Origin: Peribacillus sp. FSL P2-0133
GTDB taxonomy: Bacteria > Bacillota > Bacilli > Bacillales > DSM-1321
Direction: 5' to 3'
Assembly: GCF_037975445.1 (NCBI RefSeq)
Contig: NZ_CP150254.1
Coordinates: 990,001-1,054,000 of the forward strand
DNA: 64,000 nucleotides
Shown: positions 45,974-54,084 of the stretch, piece by piece
Numbering within the stretch: the stretch's first letter is position 1
Layout: each line of letters begins with the position of its first letter
The notes under the pieces: generated by a model
What the model saw: the letters and a program-made list of their open reading frames with translations, nothing else
Told to the model about the DNA's origin: nothing
Databases searched by the model: none
Made by a program: the position numbers and the translations under genes

Positions 45974-47248
45974 TCATATTTTCTTCATCAGTATAATATT
46001 TTTTTTGTGATACACACTTAAAACCAGTCCAAACAAGCAGGCGTTAATCATCGCTGATAAAGCACCATAACTCATAAATGGCAGGGATACGCTCATTATT
46101 GGTAATAAGCCGAGAGACATTCCGATGCTGACAGTTACCTGTGCAGTGAATATGGCAAAACTGCCGGAAACAAGCATTTTCCCAAATGGGTCTTTCACAG
46201 TTTGGAATATACGAGAGATTCGCCAGATCATCCATAAAAACAGCAGACCAATGAGCAAGGCCCCGGCCCAGCCAAGCGTATAGGTAATCGTTACAAAGAT
46301 AAAATCCGTCATCATTTCATTTGAAAAATCAATCTTCCCGAGGGAACCAAAATGGCCAAACCATCCGGCATCTTCAATTAGCTTTTCCAGTTTCAAATAC
46401 ATATACCCCGATGTCTCACTGAATTTTTCAGGCGTAACGAACGCAAAAAGTCTTTCAAATTGATAGGCCCTTATATCTTTCAAGGATATAAGCAGAAGTG
46501 AAACACATGTAGTAAGCAGGACCGCTGCAGTGATAAGGATTTTCCGTTTATTTAGGCTGCTCTTCCAGACCATTACAGCAACCATCAATGAATAAAGCAC
46601 CGTCGCCTGCAAGTTGGTTGTAAACATAAACAAAAAGGCAGAACAAACGTATAAAATGGCAGCCAAATAAACATTCATCTTTTTTGATTGCAGCATTCCG
46701 GCCCAGGCAAGCAGAAAAAGTGGCAGAACCACAATAGAATCGACCGACAATAAACCCATAATATTAATTCGAGGACTGCCGTTCACTAATACATTGGAAA
46801 ATTGGAACTGAAAAAGAATCAGACATCCCATCGTAAAGAAAACCCAGCCCCATCTCTGAAATTTCCGATAATCGAAAAAAAGAATGACACAGGCCAAAAT
46901 TACACTTCCTGTGACAGAACATACCTGCTTCAGCACTGAAAATGAATTACCATCCTTAAATAAGAACCAAAACAAAAACAGGCCCGTAGCTGACATGAAC
47001 AGAAACATGCTCATTAGCTTCCAATCAATCTTCGGCCTGTGCAGCTTGTCCATCTTCTGCCCAATGTCAGAGGGGCTTCCCATATTCCGGACAGCCAGTT
47101 CCTCTGCTTCATCCTCTTTATATCCTTTTTTGACCAGTTCAGTTTTAGCTTGATGCAGATGGGCTTTTAATTCAGCTTCTATATATTTTTTTGCTTCTTT
47201 TGATCGGATATACGACGAAACCTCATCTAAAAAATGATTGCTTCTCAA
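45974..47248 (-). CDS. FtsW/RodA/SpoVE-family protein with N-terminal permease-prefix domain
   Basis: A 424-residue SEDS-family membrane protein. Residues 1-70 form a small soluble helical domain of the 'permease prefix domain 1' type (YIEAELKAHLHQAKTELVKK, AVRNMGSPSDIGQKM). About ten transmembrane helices follow. The end carries the SEDS signature (GLLPIMSVSLPFMSYGALSA). SEDS proteins polymerise or flip peptidoglycan precursors with a class B penicillin-binding protein; none is nearby. It overlaps the PadR gene by 4 bp (ATGA) and is the third gene of an ECF-sigma operon, so it is probably a cell-wall stress target. Confidence 0.92.
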   Translation of the reverse strand: MRSNHFLDEVSSYIRSKEAKKYIEAELKAHLHQAKTELVKKGYKEDEAEELAVRNMGSPSDIGQKMDKLHRPKIDWKLMSMFLFMSATGLFLFWFLFKDGNSFSVLKQVCSVTGSVILACVILFFDYRKFQRWGWVFFTMGCLILFQFQFSNVLVNGSPRINIMGLLSVDSIVVLPLFLLAWAGMLQSKKMNVYLAAILYVCSAFLFMFTTNLQATVLYSLMVAVMVWKSSLNKRKILITAAVLLTTCVSLLLISLKDIRAYQFERLFAFVTPEKFSETSGYMYLKLEKLIEDAGWFGHFGSLGKIDFSNEMMTDFIFVTITYTLGWAGALLIGLLFLWMIWRISRIFQTVKDPFGKMLVSGSFAIFTAQVTVSIGMSLGLLPIMSVSLPFMSYGALSAMINACLFGLVLSVYHKKNIILMKKI

Positions 47249-47664
47249 TCGGTTCTTCCTCCTTCAAACGCTGTCCGCCAACTAGCAGAGGCGGAACCAC
47301 TTTTAGATTCCTTTTTCTTTAGCCACTTTTTCGCACGTTCATCCAAGGAATAGAGCTTCCTTTCTTCAGTTTCCCAAAAAGACTGGAGCCAGCCTTCCTT
47401 CTCAAGCTCATGCAACGTAGCATATAAGGAGCCTTCGTTATTTTCAAATTTCCGGATGCCTTTCTGGTAAAGAGATTTATTAATTTGATAACCACTTTTC
47501 TCCTTATCCAATGATCTGAAAATACCAATCAAGATGTCTTCCCTACTTACATCCTGCTTTTCGATAGCAGTATGGATGGAGTTTCTATGGTTTTCAGTGA
47601 ATTTCAAATCAAGAAATGTATGCTTTTTCATAGCCGATTTCAAGCGTGTTAATTTATCTTCCAT
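47245..47664 (-). CDS. PadR-like winged-helix protein with N-terminal extension
   Basis: A 139-residue protein. Residues about 60-115 are a PadR-type winged helix (YQINKSLYQKGIRKFENNEG, SLYATLHELEKEGWLQSFWE). The first 45 residues (KLTRLKSAMKKHTFLDLKFT) are an extension not typical of PadR. ATG at 47664 has GGGAGGA upstream and overlaps the sigma gene by 11 bp. Lying between an ECF sigma gene and its membrane target, where an anti-sigma factor usually sits, it may control the operon. Whether it binds DNA or the sigma factor is unknown. Confidence 0.85.
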   Translation of the reverse strand: MEDKLTRLKSAMKKHTFLDLKFTENHRNSIHTAIEKQDVSREDILIGIFRSLDKEKSGYQINKSLYQKGIRKFENNEGSLYATLHELEKEGWLQSFWETEERKLYSLDERAKKWLKKKESKSGSASASWRTAFEGGRTD

Positions 47665-48181
47665 CGGTGGATTCCTCCCAATAGGTTTTTAACCGTCTTT
47701 TCGCTTGGCGCATCCGGGTCTTCACCGTTCCAAGTTTAACCCCGGTAATTTCAGAAATCTCCTTGAGCTTCATTTCCTGAAAATAATGGAGATAAATGAG
47801 CTCGCGATACTGGATTGGCAGTTCCATGACTGCATCAGCAAGCTGCCTGTCTTCATCCTGCTGAATGATCTCTTCTTCCACATTATCGGAAGAAGTCCAT
47901 TCCTGCTCTTCTTCCGCAGTCGAAACTTTGCGGAAGTACCAGCTTTTCCTATAATCCTTACAATGGTTAATAGCAATTCTCCAAAGCCACGTCCTTATAT
48001 TTGATTGTTGGTTATACGTGGGTAGCGCCTTATAGCATTTGATGAAAATCTCCTGTGTCAGGTCCTCTGCCACAACTGCATCTTTTACATAGGAATAGAC
48101 CAATTGCAGAATATCCTGGCCATAAAGGGACATGATTTCATCCAGTAAGGATTTGTCATCTTTCATTTGAGACCATTTCAA
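47654..48181 (-). CDS. ECF-family RNA polymerase sigma factor
   Basis: A 175-residue sigma-70 factor with regions 2 and 4 only. Region 2 has YSYVKDAVVAEDLTQEIFIK and RTWLWRIAINHCKDYRK. Region 4 has LPIQYRELIYLHYFQEMKLK and ISEITGVKLGTVKTRMRQAK. I chose TTG at 48181, six bases after GGAGGAG; the frame to 48196 would include the binding site. A promoter of ECF type precedes it, which suggests autoregulation. No classical anti-sigma gene follows; instead PadR-like and FtsW/RodA genes overlap in series. Confidence 0.93.
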   Translation of the reverse strand: MKWSQMKDDKSLLDEIMSLYGQDILQLVYSYVKDAVVAEDLTQEIFIKCYKALPTYNQQSNIRTWLWRIAINHCKDYRKSWYFRKVSTAEEEQEWTSSDNVEEEIIQQDEDRQLADAVMELPIQYRELIYLHYFQEMKLKEISEITGVKLGTVKTRMRQAKRRLKTYWEESTDGR

Positions 48182-48225
48182 CACAAACTCCTCCAAAACA
48201 GTTCACACTTCCTTCCCTAGTTATA

Positions 48226-48253
48226 GACGATTGTACTTATAAGAAGGTTTTCT
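48226..48253 (-). promoter_or_regulatory. Candidate autoregulatory ECF promoter
   Basis: On the minus strand GAAAACC is followed after about 16-17 bases by CGTCTA. This fits the AAAC / CGTC pattern used by Bacillus ECF sigma factors, about 45 bp before the sigma start. Confidence 0.6.
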
Positions 48254-48420
48254 GTTTTTAAAAATTATACCTTTGTTACTATGAAGTACAGCTAAAAATA
48301 TAGAAAACATTTTAAGAATCAGTACAGCAATAGTAGAAAATCCTTGCCTGACAACATCCAATCAGAAAAGTTTAACCGGTTATAAACATGATAAACCGAA
48401 ATAAATACTAGAATTTTTTT

Positions 48421-48456
48421 CTTATAGAACTATAGGGGCAGATTAGTTGAATAAGA
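48421..48456 (+). repeat. Cassette repeat, copy 3 (last core only)
   Basis: CTTATAGAACTATAGGGGCA followed by GATTAGTTGAATAAG: only the final hairpin core is kept. It marks the left edge of the main array, between the sigma operon and the first DinB gene. Confidence 0.8.
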
Positions 48457-48531
48457 AAAAGATATTAAAGGATTATTATGATAAAACAAGAATATAAATT
48501 GAAGAAGGTTTTGGGAAAAGGTGGGACAAAA

Positions 48532-49002
48532 ATGGAAGCGTTGATTGAAGAGTATGGTCGTGGATACGCAATGATTCGGAAAGCTATCGAAGGATTAGCG
48601 GAGGAGGAGCTTCGTTTCAAGCCCGCACCGGACAAGTGGAGCATCCATCACATTCTCATCCATGTGACGGATGCTGAGGTCTTGTCTACACATCGGCTGA
48701 AAAAAGTCTTGGCGGAGCAGGAGCCACTTCTGCTTTCGTTTGACCAAGACGCATGGGCGAATGGCTTGGGGTATGATCTGATGGACCGTGAACAGTATTT
48801 GCTCCTGTTCCAATTGCTGCGTTCCAGTATGCAGCCCATTCTGGACCATCTGACAAATGAACAAAGCGAGCGGGTGGGGGTATATGACGATGCAGAGCGG
48901 TGCACATTTAAGCAATTGCTGGAATTCCGTGTTGAGCATGTTCGAGGACACCTTGCCCAGATTGAGAGGGTGAGGGAAGCGTATCGGCAGAGCAAAGTAT
49001 AA
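48532..49002 (+). CDS. DinB-family protein (array gene 1)
   Basis: A 156-residue DinB/YfiT-like four-helix protein. The metal-binding histidines are His44 (HILIHVTDAE), His136 and His140 (FRVEHVRGHLAQI), which fits a functional metal site. DinB proteins include thiol transferases and enzymes of unknown substrate. I chose ATG at 48532, after AAAGGTGGGA; the upstream frame to 48478 is part of the leader. Base composition is visibly richer in G+C than the neighbouring array genes, which suggests a separate origin. Confidence 0.88.
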   Translation: MEALIEEYGRGYAMIRKAIEGLAEEELRFKPAPDKWSIHHILIHVTDAEVLSTHRLKKVLAEQEPLLLSFDQDAWANGLGYDLMDREQYLLLFQLLRSSMQPILDHLTNEQSERVGVYDDAERCTFKQLLEFRVEHVRGHLAQIERVREAYRQSKV

Positions 49003-49012
49003 TGTCTGTTAA

Positions 49013-49072
49013 ATTTATAGAACTAACAGGTGCATTGGCTGAAGATCAGAGCTGTCATTAATGTTAGGGTGG
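49013..49072 (+). repeat. Cassette repeat, copy 4 (first core and part of stem)
   Basis: AACTAACAGGTGCATTGGCT followed by GAAGATCAGAGCTGTC, beginning 10-15 bp after the DinB stop. The final core is missing or decayed. Confidence 0.75.
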
Positions 49073-49121
49073 ATAATTTAATAGGTTTCGAAATTTACAT
49101 CCATATTTTAGGAGGACGCCT

Positions 49122-49631
49122 TTGTTTACTTTTAAAAAAATCTTCGTAGGACTCCTGGTTATATGGAGTCTTGCTGCTTGTGACGATGTACAAGAACAAG
49201 TCATAAAAAATGAAAAGGTAGATGTAGAGCAAAAAAATGAGGTACAAGATTATAAACAACAAGAGGATGTGCCCTCTTACGAAGCACCCAAGTATCATAT
49301 ATATGGTGGCTGGATGAACGGTGGATCTTATATACTTATCAAAAGTGATGGTGACGATGGCGAGGGCAGAGCCAAGTTCACTTTAGAAAAGTTCACTAAA
49401 GCAGGAAAAGATAAAATCATAAAGCATTTCCAGTTATCAGAATCTACTGGATCAAAACTAACCGGTATAATATTTAGCACAGAATCAAACAAGACTTCTT
49501 TTCTAACGCTAGAATTAAATAAAGAAAAAACTGAAATAACTGTCACGTTGCCAAATGAAAAACCCGTTACATATAAACAAGCAGAAATAAACCCGCAAGA
49601 ATTTAATCCCGATTATGAGTGGGAAGAATGA
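49122..49631 (+). CDS. Lipoprotein, unknown (array gene 2)
   Basis: A 169-residue lipoprotein. The signal peptide MFTFKKIFVGLLVIWSLAAC ends in a lipobox with Cys20; an acidic/Lys-rich spacer follows, then a compact beta-rich domain (YHIYGGWMNGGSYILIKSDG onward). The start is TTG at 49122, directly after AGGAGGA. No family is recognised. It follows a partial copy of the modular repeat and has its own terminator hairpin at 49653. Confidence 0.82.
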   Translation: MFTFKKIFVGLLVIWSLAACDDVQEQVIKNEKVDVEQKNEVQDYKQQEDVPSYEAPKYHIYGGWMNGGSYILIKSDGDDGEGRAKFTLEKFTKAGKDKIIKHFQLSESTGSKLTGIIFSTESNKTSFLTLELNKEKTEITVTLPNEKPVTYKQAEINPQEFNPDYEWEE

Positions 49632-49652
49632 AACCACCGTATAACGAAAAAT

Positions 49653-49688
49653 AAAAGACACCCCCGGAACCGTAGGAGGTGTCTTTTA
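49653..49688 (+). terminator. Terminator after the array lipoprotein gene
   Basis: AAAAGACACC / GGTGTCTTTT (49653-49662, 49678-49687) encloses a GC-rich loop and ends in a T run. Confidence 0.85.
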
Positions 49689-49811
49689 GAGGCTGCAATC
49701 ACTTATGGAACTATAGGGGCAGGATAGTTCCATAAGGAATACTGTTAAGTGACATTAAAGTCGTTTAAAAACGTCAGTCTTGTTATTCCATTAAAGGGTC
49801 GGATTGTGGAG
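49689..49811 (+). repeat. Cassette repeat, copy 5, with 99-bp extended unit
   Basis: The last core has arms GGAACTAT / ATAGTTCC around AGGGGCAGG. The following sequence to about 49806, containing GACATTAAAGTCGTTTAAAA and a second half-core, recurs at 50586-50684 with few changes. Confidence 0.85.
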
Positions 49812-49961
49812 GATTGGAAAATTTTGATTCTACAAATAATTGTGGGATTGGAAGAAGGAAAGTTATGTATAATTAGTGATGTAAGTTTCTACTTTTTATG
49901 TAATAATTATTTTGTAGAAATGTAAAGTTATAATACATACATAGTGAAGGTGGGGATCATA

Positions 49962-50402
49962 ATGGCAACGGGAACGCATACTGTAGTAGTTCCAGTAGAT
50001 GTACAAGCAGTTTGGGATTATGTCAGTGATCTCGAAAAATGGGCAACGACAGTACCAGCCTATAAAGAACATGAAATCATAAATGACAGGCAATCTATTT
50101 GGACATTTGAAGGTAGTGTGAAAGGTATTAAAAAAACAATACAAGCGCAGGTAGATATTACCGAATGGAATGAACCTTCAAATATTAAGTTTGAACTAAA
50201 AGGTTTATCAGATAATTTTACAGGAAGCGGTCACTTTACTGCAGAAGATGTTAATGGTAAAACAATAATGACTTGTACGGTGGAAATCCATGCAGGCGGA
50301 TTATCTGGTGCGGTGTTAACACCAATTATTAAATGGGCTGTTCCAAAAGTAGCATCTCGTTTAACGGAATCTATCGCACGTAAAATTGCAGTATTCTCAT
50401 AG
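49962..50402 (+). CDS. SRPBCC/CoxG-like protein (array gene 3)
   Basis: A 146-residue START/Bet v1-fold protein (ATGTHTVVVPVDVQAVWDYV start, GSVKGIKKTIQAQVDITEWN middle, C-terminal helix LTPIIKWAVPKVASRLTESI). These proteins bind hydrophobic ligands; CoxG-like members bind quinone-type molecules. ATG at 49962 is preceded by AAGGTGGGG; the in-frame ATG at 49944 is too close to that site. It is flanked on both sides by the same 99-bp repeat, which makes it a discrete cassette of about 880 bp. Confidence 0.88.
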   Translation: MATGTHTVVVPVDVQAVWDYVSDLEKWATTVPAYKEHEIINDRQSIWTFEGSVKGIKKTIQAQVDITEWNEPSNIKFELKGLSDNFTGSGHFTAEDVNGKTIMTCTVEIHAGGLSGAVLTPIIKWAVPKVASRLTESIARKIAVFS

Positions 50403-50520
50403 TTTTTTAAAGATTGAAAGCCAATTCATTTTGGAGATACCTTCTCTGAAGTATAGATGGTAACATTCTGAAGTGACCAATATAATGATATCGAGCTCTA
50501 CTAGAAATTTTATAATTAGC

Positions 50521-50560
50521 GGAAAGGGGGCTGTCCAAAAAGGATGGCCTCTTTTTTTAA
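50521..50560 (+). terminator. Terminator after the SRPBCC gene
   Basis: An imperfect stem GGGCTGTCC / GGATGGCCTC is followed by TTTTTTT. Confidence 0.7.
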
Positions 50561-50582
50561 ATATTCCGGAATCGCTTTTCTT

Positions 50583-50693
50583 AATGAACTAACGGGGCAG
50601 GATAGTTCCATAAGGAATACTGTTAAGTGACATTAAAATTGTTTAAAAACGTCAGTCATGTTATTCCATTAAAGGGACAGATTGCCGAGGAAA
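50583..50693 (+). repeat. Cassette repeat, copy 6, with 99-bp extended unit
   Basis: A near-identical partner of copy 5, offset by 878 bp: GAACTAACGGGGCAGGATAG, then GACATTAAAATTGTTTAAAA and TTATTCCATTAAAGGGACAG. Confidence 0.85.
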
Positions 50694-50831
50694 CAGTTGA
50701 AACATATATATGGAAAATTATTTGAAAGGATATACTAAGATGAGTTCGATGATATTTAACCCTTATTTGGGGACATTTATTTTCGCTACCATAAGAGGTT
50801 CATTAACAAAGCGTAGTTAGAGGAGGTTAAA

Positions 50832-51386
50832 ATGGAGAAGCAGGCTGTTTTATTTCATTCATTAGAGGGTGAAAAAATCTACTTCAAAGCACTAAGGATA
50901 GAGGATGTTCAAGAGATACATCAATATGCGTCAGATCAAGAGGTTTCACGATTTATTGGCTGGAATTTGATGAGTACTTTGGAGGAAACTCGTCAGTTCA
51001 TTGAAATAATGTTAAAACGTGAGTCGGCAGGAACTCATTTATATTCCTCCATTGTTGAAAAATTAACTCAAGCAATTATAGGAACAGCCATAATTTTCAA
51101 TTTTGACCAAGAAGCAAACCAAGCTGAAATTGGTTATGTGTTGCATAAACATCATTGGGATAAGGGGTATGGAACAGAGGTTGTTGCATTGATAAGTGAT
51201 TTTGCATTTAAATCACTTAATCTTCATAAGCTCCATGCTATGGTAGTGCATGCCAATATTGGCTCTGCACGGATACTTGAAAAGAACAGGTATGGGTTAG
51301 AAGGACGATTAAAAGACCACTATTTTATAGAGGATAAGTATTATGATGCATTACTTTTCGGCAAAATTACTAACCTGGAAACTTAG
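50832..51386 (+). CDS. GNAT acetyltransferase, RimJ/RimL type (array gene 4)
   Basis: A 184-residue GNAT enzyme of the RimJ/RimL group (IYFKALRIEDVQEIHQYASD start; IGYVLHKHHWDKGYGTEVVA acetyl-CoA loop; VHANIGSARILEKNRYGLEG). Such enzymes acetylate ribosomal proteins, antibiotics or small amines; the substrate is unknown. ATG at 50832 follows a strong AGAGGAGG. It lies between repeat copies 6 and 7. Confidence 0.92.
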   Translation: MEKQAVLFHSLEGEKIYFKALRIEDVQEIHQYASDQEVSRFIGWNLMSTLEETRQFIEIMLKRESAGTHLYSSIVEKLTQAIIGTAIIFNFDQEANQAEIGYVLHKHHWDKGYGTEVVALISDFAFKSLNLHKLHAMVVHANIGSARILEKNRYGLEGRLKDHYFIEDKYYDALLFGKITNLET

Positions 51387-51449
51387 CGTTCTTGTACAGA
51401 TAAAATGAAGAGGTTTGTTGACGATAATTTCAATAAAATATAGTCCCTT

Positions 51450-51512
51450 CTTATTCAGTTAAAGGGTGCGATTCTTTAATAAGAATCGCTTTTCTTATAC
51501 AACTACCATGAA
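51450..51512 (+). repeat. Cassette repeat, copy 7 (variant stem)
   Basis: CAGTTAAAGGGTGCGATTCT begins the first core. The central stem is a different pairing, GCGATTCTT / AAGAATCGC, then TTTTCTTATACAACTACC. The structure is kept while its sequence has changed. Confidence 0.75.
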
Positions 51513-51684
51513 AATAAGTTTCTTTAAAAATGGAAAAATGACAATACTTAAGAAGACTCTGCTCAATCGCTTAAAAAAAGAGGAGAGCGTTAATTAATTA
51601 GTCTATGGATTTGGGTTGACCGGATTAAGGTCAGTATCAGTATTGACACTTCCTAACCATTTTCATTCTTTGCGATTCATGGAT

Positions 51685-51775
51685 GGCTAACGGGTGGGTT
51701 AGTTGCAAATTTGAGCTATCATTAAGGCAGCTCTTTTATTATGGAACTAACGGGGCAGATTAGTTGTACAAGGAA
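51685..51775 (+). repeat. Cassette repeat, copy 8 (full length)
   Basis: The first core GGCTAACGGGTGGGTTAGTT is followed by the central part GAGCTATCATTAAGGCAGCT, then CTTTTATTATGGAACTAACG and GGGCAGATTAGTTG. Confidence 0.85.
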
Positions 51776-51825
51776 TAAGACTTTATAATATTGAATTCTA
51801 TTGTAGATGATGAAAGGGGAATTAA

Positions 51826-52218
51826 ATGTACTATAAGGTCATAATAAACATGCCAATATCTAATCATGAAGTACCAGAATTAAGGGAACTGATTGGTTGG
51901 GGAAGACGAGACAAAGACTTCCCAACCTTATTCAAACGATGTAACTTTTGGGCTGGAGTAAGAAACGAAAATAATAAACTTATAGCATTTGGTTATGTTG
52001 CTGGTATGGGATTAGAACATGGTTATATGGAAGACATAATTGTTCATCCTGATTTTCAAAAAATGGGAATTGGTGTGGGGTTAGTAAGAGAATTATTAAG
52101 CGAATCTGAACGGTATGGTTTAGCAATTGTTACCTTAACGTATGATTCCAAACATAAAAACTTTTATGAAACCTGTGGCTTTACTCCCTGTTCAGGTGGG
52201 TTATGGAAAAAACAGTAA
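51826..52218 (+). CDS. GNAT acetyltransferase, short form (array gene 5)
   Basis: A 130-residue GNAT protein (YMEDIIVHPDFQKMGIGVGL as acetyl-CoA motif; FYETCGFTPCSGGLWKK end). Its small size and ending resemble the many short N-acetyltransferases of Bacillus whose substrates are unknown. ATG at 51826 has AAAGGGGAA upstream. Its stop codon is 2 bp from repeat copy 9, and copy 8 lies about 50 bp before its start, so the whole cassette is under 600 bp. Confidence 0.9.
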   Translation: MYYKVIINMPISNHEVPELRELIGWGRRDKDFPTLFKRCNFWAGVRNENNKLIAFGYVAGMGLEHGYMEDIIVHPDFQKMGIGVGLVRELLSESERYGLAIVTLTYDSKHKNFYETCGFTPCSGGLWKKQ

Positions 52219-52280
52219 TGAACTAACAGGTGCTTTACTTCATTATCAGTAGCTCCTTTTATTATGGAATTATTAATGAA
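52219..52280 (+). repeat. Cassette repeat, copy 9
   Basis: GAACTAACAGGTGCTTTACT, then CAGTAGCTCCTTTTATTATG and GAATTATTAATG: first core and stem remnant with a decayed last core. Confidence 0.75.
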
Positions 52281-52427
52281 TGAGATTTGAACACAAAAAG
52301 ACCTCTTGATATGATGAAAGTGTCCCAAGCTCGTAAGCGAAAAGGACAAAAACATCATAAACATGAGGCCAATCATGAATTATAACCAAAACAAGTAAAT
52401 CGGTCAAATTTTAAAAAAACGGTACAA

Positions 52428-53075
52428 TTAATGGGTCGTCCCGCCTACTGTATGAATATCCGATTCATATTTAGCAGCTGTGACAGCAGCTATTTTTATG
52501 CCCTTAACAATTGTCTCAAGGCTTAAGCTAGGCGCTTCTTTATTAATAGTTTGCTCCGGAATGAAAGGAATATGGATAAATCCACCCCGGATGCTTGATG
52601 AGGTTCGGGTGATATAGTCCATTAATCCATAGAAGATATGGTTGCATACAAATGTTCCGGCGGTATGGGATACCGATGCAGGAATGTTGCTTTCCTTCAT
52701 GTTTTCGACAATTCTTTTGATGGGGATCGTAGACCAATAGGCTACTGGCCCTTTGTCTGTAATAGGCTCATCAATAGGCTGGTTTCCCTGATTGTCTGGG
52801 ATTCTAGCATCATCCATATTGATTGCCACCCTTTCAGGTGTGATGTGAAGCCGACCCCCGGCTTGTCCTACACAGATAACGATGTCAGGATTATGCTGCT
52901 GGATAAGCTGCTCCATTACTGCAACTGATTTCCCGAATACAGTTGGGATTTGTTCAGCAACTAGAGTCACATCCTCAATAACTTCTCCATGTAACTGTTT
53001 TACTGCTTCCCAGGAAGGGTTTACTCTTTCTCCGCCAAAGGGCTCAAACCCGGTTAATAACACTTTTTGCTTCAT
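52428..53075 (-). CDS. pcp: Pyrrolidone-carboxylate peptidase
   Basis: A 215-residue cysteine peptidase (C15) that removes N-terminal pyroglutamate from peptides. The triad is Glu81 (ITPERVAINMDD), Cys144 (TAGTFVCNHIFYGLM) and His168 (GGFIHIPF). The N-terminus LLTGFEPFGGERVNPSWEAV is diagnostic. ATG at 53075 follows GGAGGG. It lies 11 bp after the DUF979 gene. With DUF979/DUF969 membrane proteins it probably forms a pyroglutamate or pyroglutamyl-peptide use operon. Confidence 0.97.
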   Translation of the reverse strand: MKQKVLLTGFEPFGGERVNPSWEAVKQLHGEVIEDVTLVAEQIPTVFGKSVAVMEQLIQQHNPDIVICVGQAGGRLHITPERVAINMDDARIPDNQGNQPIDEPITDKGPVAYWSTIPIKRIVENMKESNIPASVSHTAGTFVCNHIFYGLMDYITRTSSSIRGGFIHIPFIPEQTINKEAPSLSLETIVKGIKIAAVTAAKYESDIHTVGGTTH

Positions 53076-53086
53076 GAAGATCCCTC

Positions 53087-54049
53087 CTATACTCCTAATG
53101 AAACAAGTAAGTACATAAGTACGATATTGAAAGCTAATACTGCCAAAGCTGTTGGAACTTGAACTTTTATGACATGGTTTTTATCTTTCAAGTCCAGCAA
53201 GGCTGCCGGCACAATATTAAAGTTGGCAGCCATTGGCGTCATTAATGTTCCACAATAACCCGCAAACATAGATATGGCAGCTATATGATTTGGATTAGCG
53301 TCAAATTGGTTAATCAGAAAAGGAATGGCGATACCTGCAGCCATAACCGGGAAGGCAGCAAAGGCGTTCCCCATGATCATAGTGAATATAGCCATGCCGA
53401 GACAGAAAATGACCACAATCCAAAATAGCGAACCTTCGGGAATGATTGCTGTTACAGCTTTGGAAACGACTGTACCAACCCCTGCATTTGTGTAAATGGT
53501 TCCCAATGTTGCAAGTAGCTGTGGCAGCAATACAGCCCAACCAATAGATTCTAGCAGGCGACGTGATTCTTTCACAGCTCCTGTAGGTGTTCCGCGTGTC
53601 ATCACCATCGCAAAAATAATGGCAGTCAAACACGCCAGACCTAAAGCAACCATCGTTACATTAGATGGATCCAGCAAAGCCTTTCCGCCAATTTTAACAC
53701 CGTCTAGCAGCTTAGAACCAGCTAAGGTTAAAATAGGAATCAAGATGGCGGGTAGGAAAAGACGGCCGCCAAGCCGTTTTCTTCGCTCTTCCTTTACAGT
53801 AATGCTTTCTTCAACATGTTCGCTTTTCTTTAACCCGCCACCTGCAATGATTAAAACCATAATAATAACCATAAGCCCAATGTAAAATGGCGGAATAATT
53901 TGGCCGAACATTAATGTAATTGAATAAATCAAGTAAAAGCTTCCCGTAGTCAACCGGCGGCTGTTCGTCCGATCAGTGAAAATATATAGGGAGCAGCCTA
54001 GAACAATGATGCCCATCAATACGTAAATCATTTCAACTGAGAATATCAT
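53087..54049 (-). CDS. DUF979-family membrane protein
   Basis: A 320-residue membrane protein with about nine hydrophobic segments, recognised as DUF979 from its pairing with DUF969 and the motifs ESIGWAVLLPQLLATLGTIY, NAFAAFPVMAAGIAIPFLIN and AGYCGTLMTPMAANFNIVPA. Two-subunit DUF969/DUF979 systems look like transporters and often lie beside pcp in Firmicutes. Transport of 5-oxoproline or its peptides is my inference. The ribosome binding site of ATG 54049 is weak; it lies 35 bp after the DUF969 gene. Confidence 0.88.
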   Translation of the reverse strand: MIFSVEMIYVLMGIIVLGCSLYIFTDRTNSRRLTTGSFYLIYSITLMFGQIIPPFYIGLMVIIMVLIIAGGGLKKSEHVEESITVKEERRKRLGGRLFLPAILIPILTLAGSKLLDGVKIGGKALLDPSNVTMVALGLACLTAIIFAMVMTRGTPTGAVKESRRLLESIGWAVLLPQLLATLGTIYTNAGVGTVVSKAVTAIIPEGSLFWIVVIFCLGMAIFTMIMGNAFAAFPVMAAGIAIPFLINQFDANPNHIAAISMFAGYCGTLMTPMAANFNIVPAALLDLKDKNHVIKVQVPTALAVLAFNIVLMYLLVSLGV

Positions 54050-54084
54050 AATAGATGCTCACTTTCTCTTTGGAGTGTTTATCA

